Positions 1-6,059 of a stretch of DNA of 9,444 bases are shown in pieces. The translations under genes and the position numbers were made by a program. This DNA is from Oscillospiraceae bacterium. Its GTDB lineage: Bacteria > Bacillota_A > Clostridia > Oscillospirales > Ruminococcaceae. The stretch lies in contig CAAFWX010000011.1 of the NCBI GenBank assembly GCA_900766795.1, forward strand, positions 1-9,444, written 5' to 3'. A model generated the notes under the pieces. It did no database searches. It saw only the letters and a program-made list of their open reading frames with translations, and was not told where the DNA came from. Numbering within the stretch: position 1 is the stretch's first letter; each line of letters starts with the position of its first letter.

Positions 1-19
1 ACGTGTGCTCTTCCGATCT
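1..19 (+). other. Residual Illumina TruSeq adapter sequence (assembly artefact)
   Basis: The first 19 bases, ACGTGTGCTCTTCCGATCT, equal the 3' end of the standard TruSeq read-2 adapter. Genomic sequence therefore starts at about base 20. The adapter is open in the same frame as the following gene, so it adds a spurious N-terminal extension (GTG at base 3) to any automatic gene call. It also shows that this edge is a contig end, so the promoter and ribosome-binding site of the first gene cannot be seen. Confidence 0.95.
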
Positions 20-26
20 GTGTATA

Positions 27-2963
27 ATGTATTGTGAAAGCTGTGGAAAGAAGCTTATAAGAGGATATCAGTTCTGCATGGAATGCGGAACTCCCGTTCC
101 GCCCGAGGCGGATGAAAACGCAGAGGAAAACGAGGCGCAGCAGCCCGCAGAAGAAGCGGCAGGAGAGGTTTCGGAGGTTTCCTCCGCTCCGAGAGTTGAG
201 CCGATAAACAACGACGGCGGCGCGCTTGTGTTCTGCGTTGACTGCGGAATGCACATGCAGACCTCAACTACCGTTTGTGAGAAGTGCGGAAAGCCCCTCG
301 CAAATAACGGAAGCGCACCGTCTGTTCCCCCGATTAACACCAACCCTGTTCCGCTGTTTAACAACGACGCGCTCGGTGCGGACTCCTTTGGAGGAGATTC
401 GCTGGGCGGCGATTCAATCGGTATTGAACCCCTCGGCGGAAACGGAATCGGCGGCGGGCTTGAGGGCTTAACCGACGAGGACATCGACCAGCTCAACAGC
501 TTCATGAACGCAAATGCCAACGCTATCGGAGAGAGCTTCTCGAACCAATCCAGCGGCGATATGGGCTCTGTGGGCAATCCCGCAGACGCACTTGATGTTC
601 TTGCGGCAAACCTTGCAAGCTTCAGCGCCGGAGCAAGCGATATGCCCGCAATCGGCATTGAGCCTGTGCATACAGAAATCCGTCAGGCTGAGCCGAAAAA
701 CGGCGAGGAACGCGAGGTTCAGGATTTCTCTATGGACGCGCCTTCCCTTAGCAACGAAACCATCAGAGAGCTGCCCGTTATCGAAGTCGGCTCAATGGAC
801 GAAAACCCCGCAGAGGATGTGTCCCTTGACCCATATGCTTTTGTACATAACGAAATAGAAACACAAGGACCTATTCTCACTTCTATTCCCACGCCGCAGC
901 CCGAATTTGAAGATGATGAGGCTCCCACTGTCGAGCCTGTTGCTCCTGTGTTTGAGGAAGAAGCGCCTGTTGTTGAACCTGTCGCTCCCGTGTTTGAGGA
1001 AGAAGCGTCTGTTGTTGAACCTGTCGCTCCCGTGTTTGAGGAAGAAGCGCCTGTTGTTGAACCTGTTGCTCCCGTATTTGAGGAAGAAGCGCCTGTTGTT
1101 GAACCTGTCGCTCCCGTATTTGAGGAAGAAGTTCCTGCGGTTGAACCTGTTGCTCCTGTATTTGAGGAAACTCCCGCTGCGGACGATGACAGGACTGTTC
1201 TGCTCACAAAGCCTGCACAGCCTGAGTTTGAGGAGCCGCCGTTTATCGAGGAAGCTCCCGTTATTGAGGAGGGCGCTCCGTTCATCGCGGAGTCTGCGCC
1301 TGTGGACGATGACAGAACCGTACTTCTCGGTGTGAACAACGCTCCTGCCGACGATGACAGAACTGTGCTTCTCGGCGCAAACAGCGCTCCCGCGCCTGCG
1401 GCTGACACCGAAACGGTAATGCTTCCCCGCAGACCTCAGCAGAAAACAGAGGAAATCGACCCTGCCCTCGGCAAGCTGTCCTATTGCAGAAACTGCGGTC
1501 AGGATATGTACGAAAAAGAGCCGTTCTGCAAGAACTGCGGCGCACCCTACAAGCCGCCGAAGGCTCACGACAAATCCCTCGACAAAAAGAACGGTTCTCC
1601 CGCACCCGAGAAGACCGGAATCAAGAAATTCCTGCCCTACATAATCGGCGGAGGAGCGGTTGCGGTCATTGCTATCATTCTCATTGCCACCACAAACTCC
1701 GGCGGAAACAACACCAGCCTTACCGGAAACGAAACGCTTAGCGTAACAAGCACCACCACAACCGCTTCTACGACCACAACTGCTTCCGAGAATGAAACCG
1801 CTGTTCCCGCGCCTGTCGAATCCGACGAGTCTACTCCTGTTGACACTGCCACCGAGAATACCTCCTCCGTTGACGAAAGCAGCGTGCCCACCGAGTCAAC
1901 GCCGGAGGACACTTCCGACGGAAATCCCACCGAATCCACCACCGAAAACACCTCGGGCACAACCGCGAGAACGACCGCAAGAACAACCGCGAGAACAACC
2001 TCCAGAACCACCGCGAGAACCACCACAACCGCAAGAACCACCACTTCGCGAACAACAGCGGCAACTACCGCTTCCACACAGAGCAATAACTCCAAGCCGA
2101 CAATCACCGCCGCAAAGACCATCTCTCTTGAAAAGGACCGCGAAGCCATCATGGACGCTGTTGCTGAGATGTCCGGCGAAATCGGTAAGATTGACGCGCT
2201 TGCACAGTGCATAATCTACGCAATGGAGAGCAGCACAGGCAACGCCGAAACCGCGCGCACCGCATACATGAACCGCGACTTTGCAAAGAACATGCTTGCA
2301 AGCATTGAAAGCGGAAAGTCCAGTGTAGACTCTGCGGTAAGCAAGGCGAAGCCCGCCAACAGCTCGCTCAACTCGCAGTATGACGCGCTTGTTTCGCTCC
2401 AGAAGAAGTACAACGCATATTACAACTTCATAAATTCCCCCTCGGGAAGCACAAGCAAGTTCACCAGCAGCTGCTCCACCTACCTCAGCGACTTCACCAG
2501 CGCCGTAAGCAGCAGCTTCAAGTACACCAAGTTCACCGACAGCTACACCTCAAATGAAACCAATGCTTCCTACATCGCGGCAATGACCGACGCAGTGACT
2601 GCGGCAAACAATGCCATCAGCGCTTTCTCCAACCTTCAGACAAAGCTGTCCTCGGTTGACAAGAACTCTTTCGGCACTTCTGCAGTGCAGGAGCTCTCCA
2701 AATCCAACACCAGCAAGACGCTTGCAAAGGCAGCCGCTTATGCGCAGGAGGTTTCCGCATATCGTCTGATGCTGGCGAACGCTCCGTCAAACTACACCAC
2801 CGCATACAACAACCTCAAGACCGTCAGCGAGGAGCTTAACAACCTCATCGACATGTACAACATGATTCAGGAGAACGAGCTTTCCTCCTTCAAGAAGGAG
2901 AGCACAAACTGCATTACCAATGCCACAACCGCTGTCACAAACATCAACAACAATATCTCCTAA
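27..2963 (+). CDS. Multi-zinc-ribbon single-pass membrane protein with repeat-rich cytoplasmic region and helical outer domain; function unknown
   Basis: The protein has 978 residues. Two zinc ribbons lie near the N-terminus (Cys 3/6/17/20 and 70/73/84/87) and a third sits before the membrane (Cys 487/490/501/504). All have the CxxC-x10-CxxC-G form of zinc-ribbon/double-zinc-ribbon domains. Between them lie a Gly-rich stretch (about 118-150), an acidic Pro-rich region with six 14-residue repeats (298-381), and DDDRTVLL motifs at 386, 427 and 442 with a variant DTETVML at 460. One hydrophobic helix (about 536-555) is preceded by Lys residues, so the ribbons should be cytoplasmic. A Thr-rich linker (about 570-685) leads to an Asn/Ser/Ala-rich, probably helical outer domain (about 690-978) with Cys 728, 816 and 962. 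The ATG at 27 is chosen because upstream codons are adapter and because MYCESCGKK matches the usual start of such ribbons. The outer domain is not recognised. The architecture suggests a sensor or scaffold at the envelope, but this is inference; enzymatic motifs are not seen. Confidence 0.85.
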   Translation: MYCESCGKKLIRGYQFCMECGTPVPPEADENAEENEAQQPAEEAAGEVSEVSSAPRVEPINNDGGALVFCVDCGMHMQTSTTVCEKCGKPLANNGSAPSVPPINTNPVPLFNNDALGADSFGGDSLGGDSIGIEPLGGNGIGGGLEGLTDEDIDQLNSFMNANANAIGESFSNQSSGDMGSVGNPADALDVLAANLASFSAGASDMPAIGIEPVHTEIRQAEPKNGEEREVQDFSMDAPSLSNETIRELPVIEVGSMDENPAEDVSLDPYAFVHNEIETQGPILTSIPTPQPEFEDDEAPTVEPVAPVFEEEAPVVEPVAPVFEEEASVVEPVAPVFEEEAPVVEPVAPVFEEEAPVVEPVAPVFEEEVPAVEPVAPVFEETPAADDDRTVLLTKPAQPEFEEPPFIEEAPVIEEGAPFIAESAPVDDDRTVLLGVNNAPADDDRTVLLGANSAPAPAADTETVMLPRRPQQKTEEIDPALGKLSYCRNCGQDMYEKEPFCKNCGAPYKPPKAHDKSLDKKNGSPAPEKTGIKKFLPYIIGGGAVAVIAIILIATTNSGGNNTSLTGNETLSVTSTTTTASTTTTASENETAVPAPVESDESTPVDTATENTSSVDESSVPTESTPEDTSDGNPTESTTENTSGTTARTTARTTARTTSRTTARTTTTARTTTSRTTAATTASTQSNNSKPTITAAKTISLEKDREAIMDAVAEMSGEIGKIDALAQCIIYAMESSTGNAETARTAYMNRDFAKNMLASIESGKSSVDSAVSKAKPANSSLNSQYDALVSLQKKYNAYYNFINSPSGSTSKFTSSCSTYLSDFTSAVSSSFKYTKFTDSYTSNETNASYIAAMTDAVTAANNAISAFSNLQTKLSSVDKNSFGTSAVQELSKSNTSKTLAKAAAYAQEVSAYRLMLANAPSNYTTAYNNLKTVSEELNNLIDMYNMIQENELSSFKKESTNCITNATTAVTNINNNIS
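918..1169 (+). repeat. Six tandem 42-bp repeats, in frame (14 residues, consensus EAPVVEPVAPVFEE)
   Basis: Copies start at 918, 960, 1002, 1044, 1086 and 1128. Copies 2 to 5 differ from one another by only one to three bases, including silent positions (GTC/GTT, GTG/GTA), while the outer copies 1 and 6 are more diverged. This is the usual signature of recent expansion by slippage or unequal recombination. The unit is acidic and Pro/Val-rich and is probably an extended spacer. Copy number could vary between strains or be miscounted by short-read assembly. Confidence 0.95.
1182..1373 (+). repeat. Three exact DDDRTVLL motifs (dispersed protein repeat)
   Basis: DDDRTVLL is encoded at 1182-1205, 1305-1328 and 1350-1373 (Thr 390, 431 and 446), each followed by a short flexible Ala/Pro/Asn segment. 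A weaker relative, DTETVML, lies at 1404-1424 (Thr 463). Codon use differs between copies (AGG/AGA, GTT/GTA/GTG, CTG/CTT), so the peptide seems to be kept while the DNA drifts. An acidic patch before a single Thr and then hydrophobic residues resembles a phosphorylation or docking motif. That role is inferred. Confidence 0.9.
1959..2078 (+). repeat. Low-complexity Thr/Arg tract (mostly (RTTA)n) in the outer linker
   Basis: Residues 645-684 consist almost only of Thr, Arg, Ala and Ser. Arg falls every fourth residue at 648, 652, 656, 660 and 664, then at 670 and 675. The preceding part of the linker (about 590-644) is acidic (Glu/Asp with Thr/Ser/Pro), so the linker switches sharply from negative to positive charge. 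The sequence lies on the predicted outer side of the membrane helix. Confidence 0.9.
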
Positions 2964-2971
2964 ATAAAACC

Positions 2972-3005
2972 GAAACGCCCCTCACCGAGTTGTGAGGGGT
3001 GTTTC
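2972..3005 (+). terminator. Hairpin terminator of the zinc-ribbon gene (possibly bidirectional)
   Basis: The stem 2972-2985 (GAAACGCCCCTCAC) pairs with 2992-3005 over 14 bp, with one G-U pair and a 6-base loop. It begins 8 bases after the stop codon. On the + strand the only U-run is the TTT inside the 3' arm, so the tail is imperfect. On the - strand the stem is followed by GGTTTTATTT, so it may also act as a backup stop for transcripts arriving from the opposite operon. Confidence 0.75.
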
Positions 3006-3013
3006 AGCTTGTC

Positions 3014-3051
3014 AAAAAAGCCACCTAATCACGAGAGTGAAAGGTGGCTTT
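3014..3051 (-). terminator. Rho-independent terminator of the - strand operon
   Basis: Read on the - strand, AAAGCCACCT (3051-3042) pairs perfectly with AGGTGGCTTT (3026-3017), leaving a 15-base loop, and the 3' arm runs into TTTTTT (3019-3014). The first bases of the stem overlap the TAA stop of the metallopeptidase gene. This is a textbook intrinsic terminator and marks the 3' end of the seven-gene unit. Confidence 0.9.
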
Positions 3052-3745
3052 ATGCTTTCAGCAGGGAGTTCCATTTATGGTATTCGGGATAGTGCCGCTC
3101 CAGAAACGCATAGAATGCCTTGGAGTGGTCGTGGTGCCAGTAGTGGGCGTATTCGTGCCAGAACACCGAAAGCACCGTTTCGCGCGGGTACGCCGCAAGC
3201 CGAATGTTTATCGAAATGTGCCCGCGGGTGTAGGAGTTGCTTCCCCAGCGGCTGGTCATGTCCTTGACGGTGATTCGCGTCGGCGGCGGGTTAAGTCCTC
3301 GGGAAACAAGCGCTTCGCGCACTTCCCTGTTAAGCTCCCCGCACAGCTTCACAAAGCTGTCTGCCACGGCTTTCGCAACCATACCGCGAAGATAATCCTC
3401 GTCGTCTGTCCTCTGAGTGAAAATTCGCAGCTCTGTTTCGTCAAAAAGGGACACTTCCCGCGCATTCCTGATTACACGCACGGGATATTCCCGCCCCAAA
3501 AAGTTCACCTTTTCAAGAGAAAAAATGTCGCTTCTCCGCTCGCGCTCTGCCTGCTTTTCTGCCGCGCTGCGGAAGCTTTCCGCGTGCTGCAAAAGCAGCT
3601 TCTCGATATACTCTGTCGAAACGCGCGGGCTTGCGGACACATTAACCGCGCCGTCGGGGCGCAGGCGGAAATTGATGTTTTTAACGCGCTTTCTCGTAAG
3701 CTCATAGGATATCGTGCCGCCGTCAGGTAAGGGAATTGTTTTCAT
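3050..3745 (-). CDS. YgjP-like (DUF45/COG1451) zinc metallopeptidase domain protein
   Basis: The 231-residue length and the layout fit the YgjP/DUF45 family of minigluzincin-like metallopeptidases. The C-terminal core has SRWGSN (165-170), the SIN-RL strand (178-183), the zinc-binding HEYAH (His 197 and 201, catalytic Glu 198) and HDHSKAF, whose His 207 is the likely third ligand, followed by P-EYHKW. The family usually has RWGSC where this protein has RWGSN. No signal peptide is seen, so it should be cytoplasmic. Substrates of the family are poorly defined; a protease role is inferred from the motif. The ATG overlaps the TGA of folC (ATGA), and only a weak AGGCG lies upstream, so translation is probably coupled to folC. 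It is the last gene before the operon terminator. Confidence 0.88.
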   Translation of the reverse strand: MKTIPLPDGGTISYELTRKRVKNINFRLRPDGAVNVSASPRVSTEYIEKLLLQHAESFRSAAEKQAERERRSDIFSLEKVNFLGREYPVRVIRNAREVSLFDETELRIFTQRTDDEDYLRGMVAKAVADSFVKLCGELNREVREALVSRGLNPPPTRITVKDMTSRWGSNSYTRGHISINIRLAAYPRETVLSVFWHEYAHYWHHDHSKAFYAFLERHYPEYHKWNSLLKA

Positions 3746-5034
3746 GATTTTTCGCCTGTAAGCTTTTCGCGAAGCTGCGACGCCATATAAAGCGAGCCGC
3801 CGATAAACAGCAAATCCCCGTTTTCCGTCCTGCCCTCGGCAATTGAAAGCGCTTCGTCCGGGCTGTGTGCGGCAGCGGATTTCAGCCCTAAACGCTCCGC
3901 AGCGGCGCAGAGCTTTTCCGCAGAAACTGCATTAGGCGCGAAGCCGTCATAAAACACAACGCTTTCAAAGCAGGGGAGAATTATCCGGAGCGCTGTTTCG
4001 TAATCCTTGGTGTCCACCATGCCGATAAGCGCGGTTTTTCTTCGCGGGTCGCAGGAAAGCACGCGCCGCGCCGCTTCCACCGCCTGCGGGTTGTGCCCGC
4101 CGTCCAGCAGGATATCGCAGCCGCCCTCGCGGCAGATAAACTCAAGTCTGGCAGGCATTACCGTTTCCGACAGAGCCTTTTTGACCTTTTCGGAGGGAAG
4201 CTTGTCGGGAAGCGCCCACAGCGTTTCAATGGCTGTAAGCGCGTTGATTATCTGGTGTCCGCCGCACATTGAGATTTCAAACATATCACCGCGGTACATG
4301 AAGCTGCTGCCGTTAAGGTCGGCGGAGATTACCCCCACGTCGCGAATGTCGGGGACGGTGAGCTTTGCGCCCTCGTCCTCGCATTTTCTCGCTATCACAT
4401 ACATCGCCTGGTCGTGTATTCCCGCCGCGGCAATCACCTTGCCGCCCTGCTTTATTATGCCGCTTTTGCTTTGGGCAATCGCGCTTAAGGTATCCCCCAG
4501 AATGGCGGTGTGGTCAAGCCCTATTGAGGTGAAAACCGCCGCGCAGGGGGTCGGAATGATATTCGTGCAGTCAAGCGTGCCGCCTATCCCCGCTTCAAGC
4601 ACGCAGTAGTCCGCGCCGCGCTCTTTGCAGAACAAAAAGCACACCGCCGTCAGTATCTCAAACTGGGAGAAAGCCCTGTTGTCGCACTTTTCTGCGGCAG
4701 CAATTACCTCGCGGGTAAGCCGCGCGAAGTCCTCCTCGGGGATAAACTCGCCGTCAAGCTCAATCCGCTCGCGGATATCGAGAATATAGGGCGAGGTGAA
4801 AAGCACGGTCTTATAGCCGCACTCCGACAGCGCCCGCGCAACAAACACCGACACCGAGCCTTTGCCGTTAGTGCCCGCAACGTGGATAAAACGAATGGAG
4901 CGCTCGGGATTGCCCAGAGCGTCCGCAAGCGCCTGAAAGCGGGAAAGATTTTTCACGGGTGCGCCCTGCTTGGAGTACGCGCCCAGAGAGTCCAGCGCTT
5001 CTTGATACGTCATATCAGTGCCAGCCACACTCAT
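3742..5034 (-). CDS. folC: Bifunctional folylpolyglutamate synthase / dihydrofolate synthase
   Basis: FolC is a cytoplasmic ATP-dependent ligase that adds glutamate to dihydropteroate and to folates. The 430-residue length is normal for the family. Numbering is from the chosen start. The P-loop AGTNGKGS is at 53-60, the omega-loop-like LEAGIGG at 146-152, IGLDHTAILGDT at 171-182, SKSGIIK with the likely carbamylated Lys 195 at 189-195, LDGGHNP at 310-316 and VDTKD at 340-344. Some family positions differ: GGTLDCTN for the usual GGRLDATN, and PARLEF where PGRLE is common. Start choice: ATG 5034 has GGAAGGA (5040-5046) five bases upstream and overlaps the small membrane gene by 20 bp. ATG 5013 (MTYQEAL, one base after that gene's stop) fits FolC N-termini better but has no clear ribosome site. 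An upstream in-frame ATG at 5112 is unlikely. Confidence 0.93.
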   Translation of the reverse strand: MSVAGTDMTYQEALDSLGAYSKQGAPVKNLSRFQALADALGNPERSIRFIHVAGTNGKGSVSVFVARALSECGYKTVLFTSPYILDIRERIELDGEFIPEEDFARLTREVIAAAEKCDNRAFSQFEILTAVCFLFCKERGADYCVLEAGIGGTLDCTNIIPTPCAAVFTSIGLDHTAILGDTLSAIAQSKSGIIKQGGKVIAAAGIHDQAMYVIARKCEDEGAKLTVPDIRDVGVISADLNGSSFMYRGDMFEISMCGGHQIINALTAIETLWALPDKLPSEKVKKALSETVMPARLEFICREGGCDILLDGGHNPQAVEAARRVLSCDPRRKTALIGMVDTKDYETALRIILPCFESVVFYDGFAPNAVSAEKLCAAAERLGLKSAAAHSPDEALSIAEGRTENGDLLFIGGSLYMASQLREKLTGEKS

Positions 5035-5194
5035 CGTAGTCCTTCCACTTCTCGTTGTAGCGGAATTCGTCCGCAAGCTTAAGGCAGATATACGCAACTG
5101 CTGTCGCAACAACGATAACCGCGCCGATTATCGGGATTATAATGGTCGCAAAGGGTCCGATTTTTGCTTTCTTGGTATTTTTCTTGTTATTCAT
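5015..5194 (-). CDS. Small single-helix membrane protein, unknown function
   Basis: This 59-residue protein has a Lys-rich N-terminus (KK at 4-5, KK at 8-9, K11), one hydrophobic helix at about 15-38, and a short tail rich in aromatic and charged residues that ends DECGWH. The positive-inside rule puts the N-terminus in the cytoplasm and the tail outside. Evidence that it is real: an excellent ribosome-binding site six bases before the ATG, a snug fit between rsmI (19 bp gap) and folC (overlap or 1 bp gap), and the same strand as the operon. An in-frame ATG at 5221 would add ten residues and overlap the rsmI stop, but it has no ribosome site. I do not recognise the family. Confidence 0.8.
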   Translation of the reverse strand: MNNKKNTKKAKIGPFATIIIPIIGAVIVVATAVAYICLKLADEFRYNEKWKDYDECGWH

Positions 5195-5200
5195 GGAAAA

Positions 5201-5208
5201 TCTCCTTT
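5201..5208 (-). promoter_or_regulatory. Ribosome-binding site of the small membrane protein gene
   Basis: AAAGGAGA on the - strand lies six bases before the ATG at 5194. It is one of the best ribosome sites in the window and decides the start of this short gene in favour of 5194 over 5221. Confidence 0.9.
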
Positions 5209-5213
5209 CAATA

Positions 5214-6059
5214 TCAGACATTGTTTTCGGTAATATATGAATACAGCTCGCGTTTTGAAACGCCCGCCGCTTTCGCCGCTTCCCTGCATGCCTCGGACAG
5301 CTTCATGCCGCCGTCTGCAAGCCGCCTTGCAAGCTCTGCCGCCTGCTCAAGGCTCATTTCCTCGTCTGCCTGTGCGCTGCCTGCGCCCTCCACAACGACA
5401 ACATATTCGCCGCGCGGCTCGCTGTCGTCATAATAGTGCGCCATCTCGGTAAGAGTGCCGCGAATGACCTCCTCGTGCAGCTTTGTAAGCTCCCTGCACA
5501 AAGAGCATTTCCTATCGCCGCCAAGCCCCGCTTCCAAATCGGAAAGCGTCTGCTTAAGCTTGTGGGGCGCTTCGTAGAATACAAGCGTGTGGGGCATTGA
5601 CCTTATCTCTGAGATACGCTCGCTGCGCTCTTTTTTGTTTACGGGGAGAAAGCCCTCAAACGCGAAGCGCGAGGTGTCTATTCCGCTTATCGCAACCGCC
5701 GCAACCGCCGCGTTGCAGCCGGGAATAACCTCCACCGCTATCCCGAGGTCGTAGCATTTCTGCACCAGATATACGCCCGGGTCGGAAATGCAGGGCATTC
5801 CCGCGTCGCTGACCAGCGCTACATTCTGTCCCTCGGTCAGAAGCTCGATTATCCTCGCGCTCTTTTCCGCCTCGTGGGGCTTGTAGTAGCTTAGCAGGGG
5901 CTTCTTTATGCCGAAGTGAGTCAGCAGGCGAAGCGACACGCGGGTGTCCTCTGCGGCAATATAATCGGCATTTTCCAGCGTTTCAATTCCGCGCGGGCTG
6001 AAATCCGACAGATTGCCTATCGGCGTGCCCACAACGGACAGCTTTCCGTAATCAGTCAT
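5214..6059 (-). CDS. rsmI: 16S rRNA (cytidine1402-2'-O)-methyltransferase RsmI
   Basis: RsmI uses S-adenosylmethionine to 2'-O-methylate C1402 in the ribosomal decoding centre. The 281 residues show the SAM-dependent tetrapyrrole-methylase fold motifs: GTPIGNLSD (11-19), AEDTR (36-40), SDAGMPCISDPG (84-95), IPGCNA (112-117; PGPSA or PGPNA is more usual), FEGFLP (134-139), FYEAPHK (161-167), CRELTKLHEE (188-197) and RGEYVVVVEG (216-225). A C-terminal helical segment (LEQAAELARRLADGG to SKRELYSYI) is typical of the family. The ATG overlaps the trmN6-like stop by 8 bp (ATGACTGA), which suggests translational coupling. A GAGGAG 13 bases upstream is too distant to be a strong ribosome site. Confidence 0.97.
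   Translation of the reverse strand: MTDYGKLSVVGTPIGNLSDFSPRGIETLENADYIAAEDTRVSLRLLTHFGIKKPLLSYYKPHEAEKSARIIELLTEGQNVALVSDAGMPCISDPGVYLVQKCYDLGIAVEVIPGCNAAVAAVAISGIDTSRFAFEGFLPVNKKERSERISEIRSMPHTLVFYEAPHKLKQTLSDLEAGLGGDRKCSLCRELTKLHEEVIRGTLTEMAHYYDDSEPRGEYVVVVEGAGSAQADEEMSLEQAAELARRLADGGMKLSEACREAAKAAGVSKRELYSYITENNV

Noticed and set aside
3..26. GTG start at base 3 for the zinc-ribbon protein
   Set aside because: The codons up to base 19 are adapter sequence. The ATG at 27 gives the normal zinc-ribbon N-terminus.
918..1169. Tandem 42-bp repeats as a CRISPR array
   Set aside because: The units are directly adjacent with no unique spacers, lie in frame within a gene, and encode a peptide repeat.
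719..1568. Long - strand open frames (229 and 258 residues) opposite the repeat region
   Set aside because: They mirror the 42-bp repeat and the absence of stops in the other frames. Their products are low-complexity (SSNTGATGSTTGA, NNRRFFLK repeats) and there is no ribosome site or neighbour support.
1637..2212. - strand frame of 191 residues rich in Val and Ala
   Set aside because: It is the antisense of the Thr-rich linker and membrane helix. The Val runs come from reading ACC/ACA codons backwards.
3014..3051. Second hairpin as a small RNA or attachment site
   Set aside because: A perfect stem followed by a T-run right after the last stop codon of an operon is fully explained as an intrinsic terminator.
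3044..3730. + strand frame of 228 residues opposite the metallopeptidase
   Set aside because: The - strand frame carries a clear HExxH family signature, is coupled to folC and ends at a terminator. The + strand product shows no recognisable domain.
4007..4609. + strand frame of 200 residues opposite folC
   Set aside because: It is a shadow of folC, whose motifs cover the same interval on the other strand.
5035..5112. Upstream ATG at 5112 as folC start
   Set aside because: It would put 26 extra residues of non-family sequence in front and overlap the small membrane gene by nearly 100 bp, with better-placed starts downstream.
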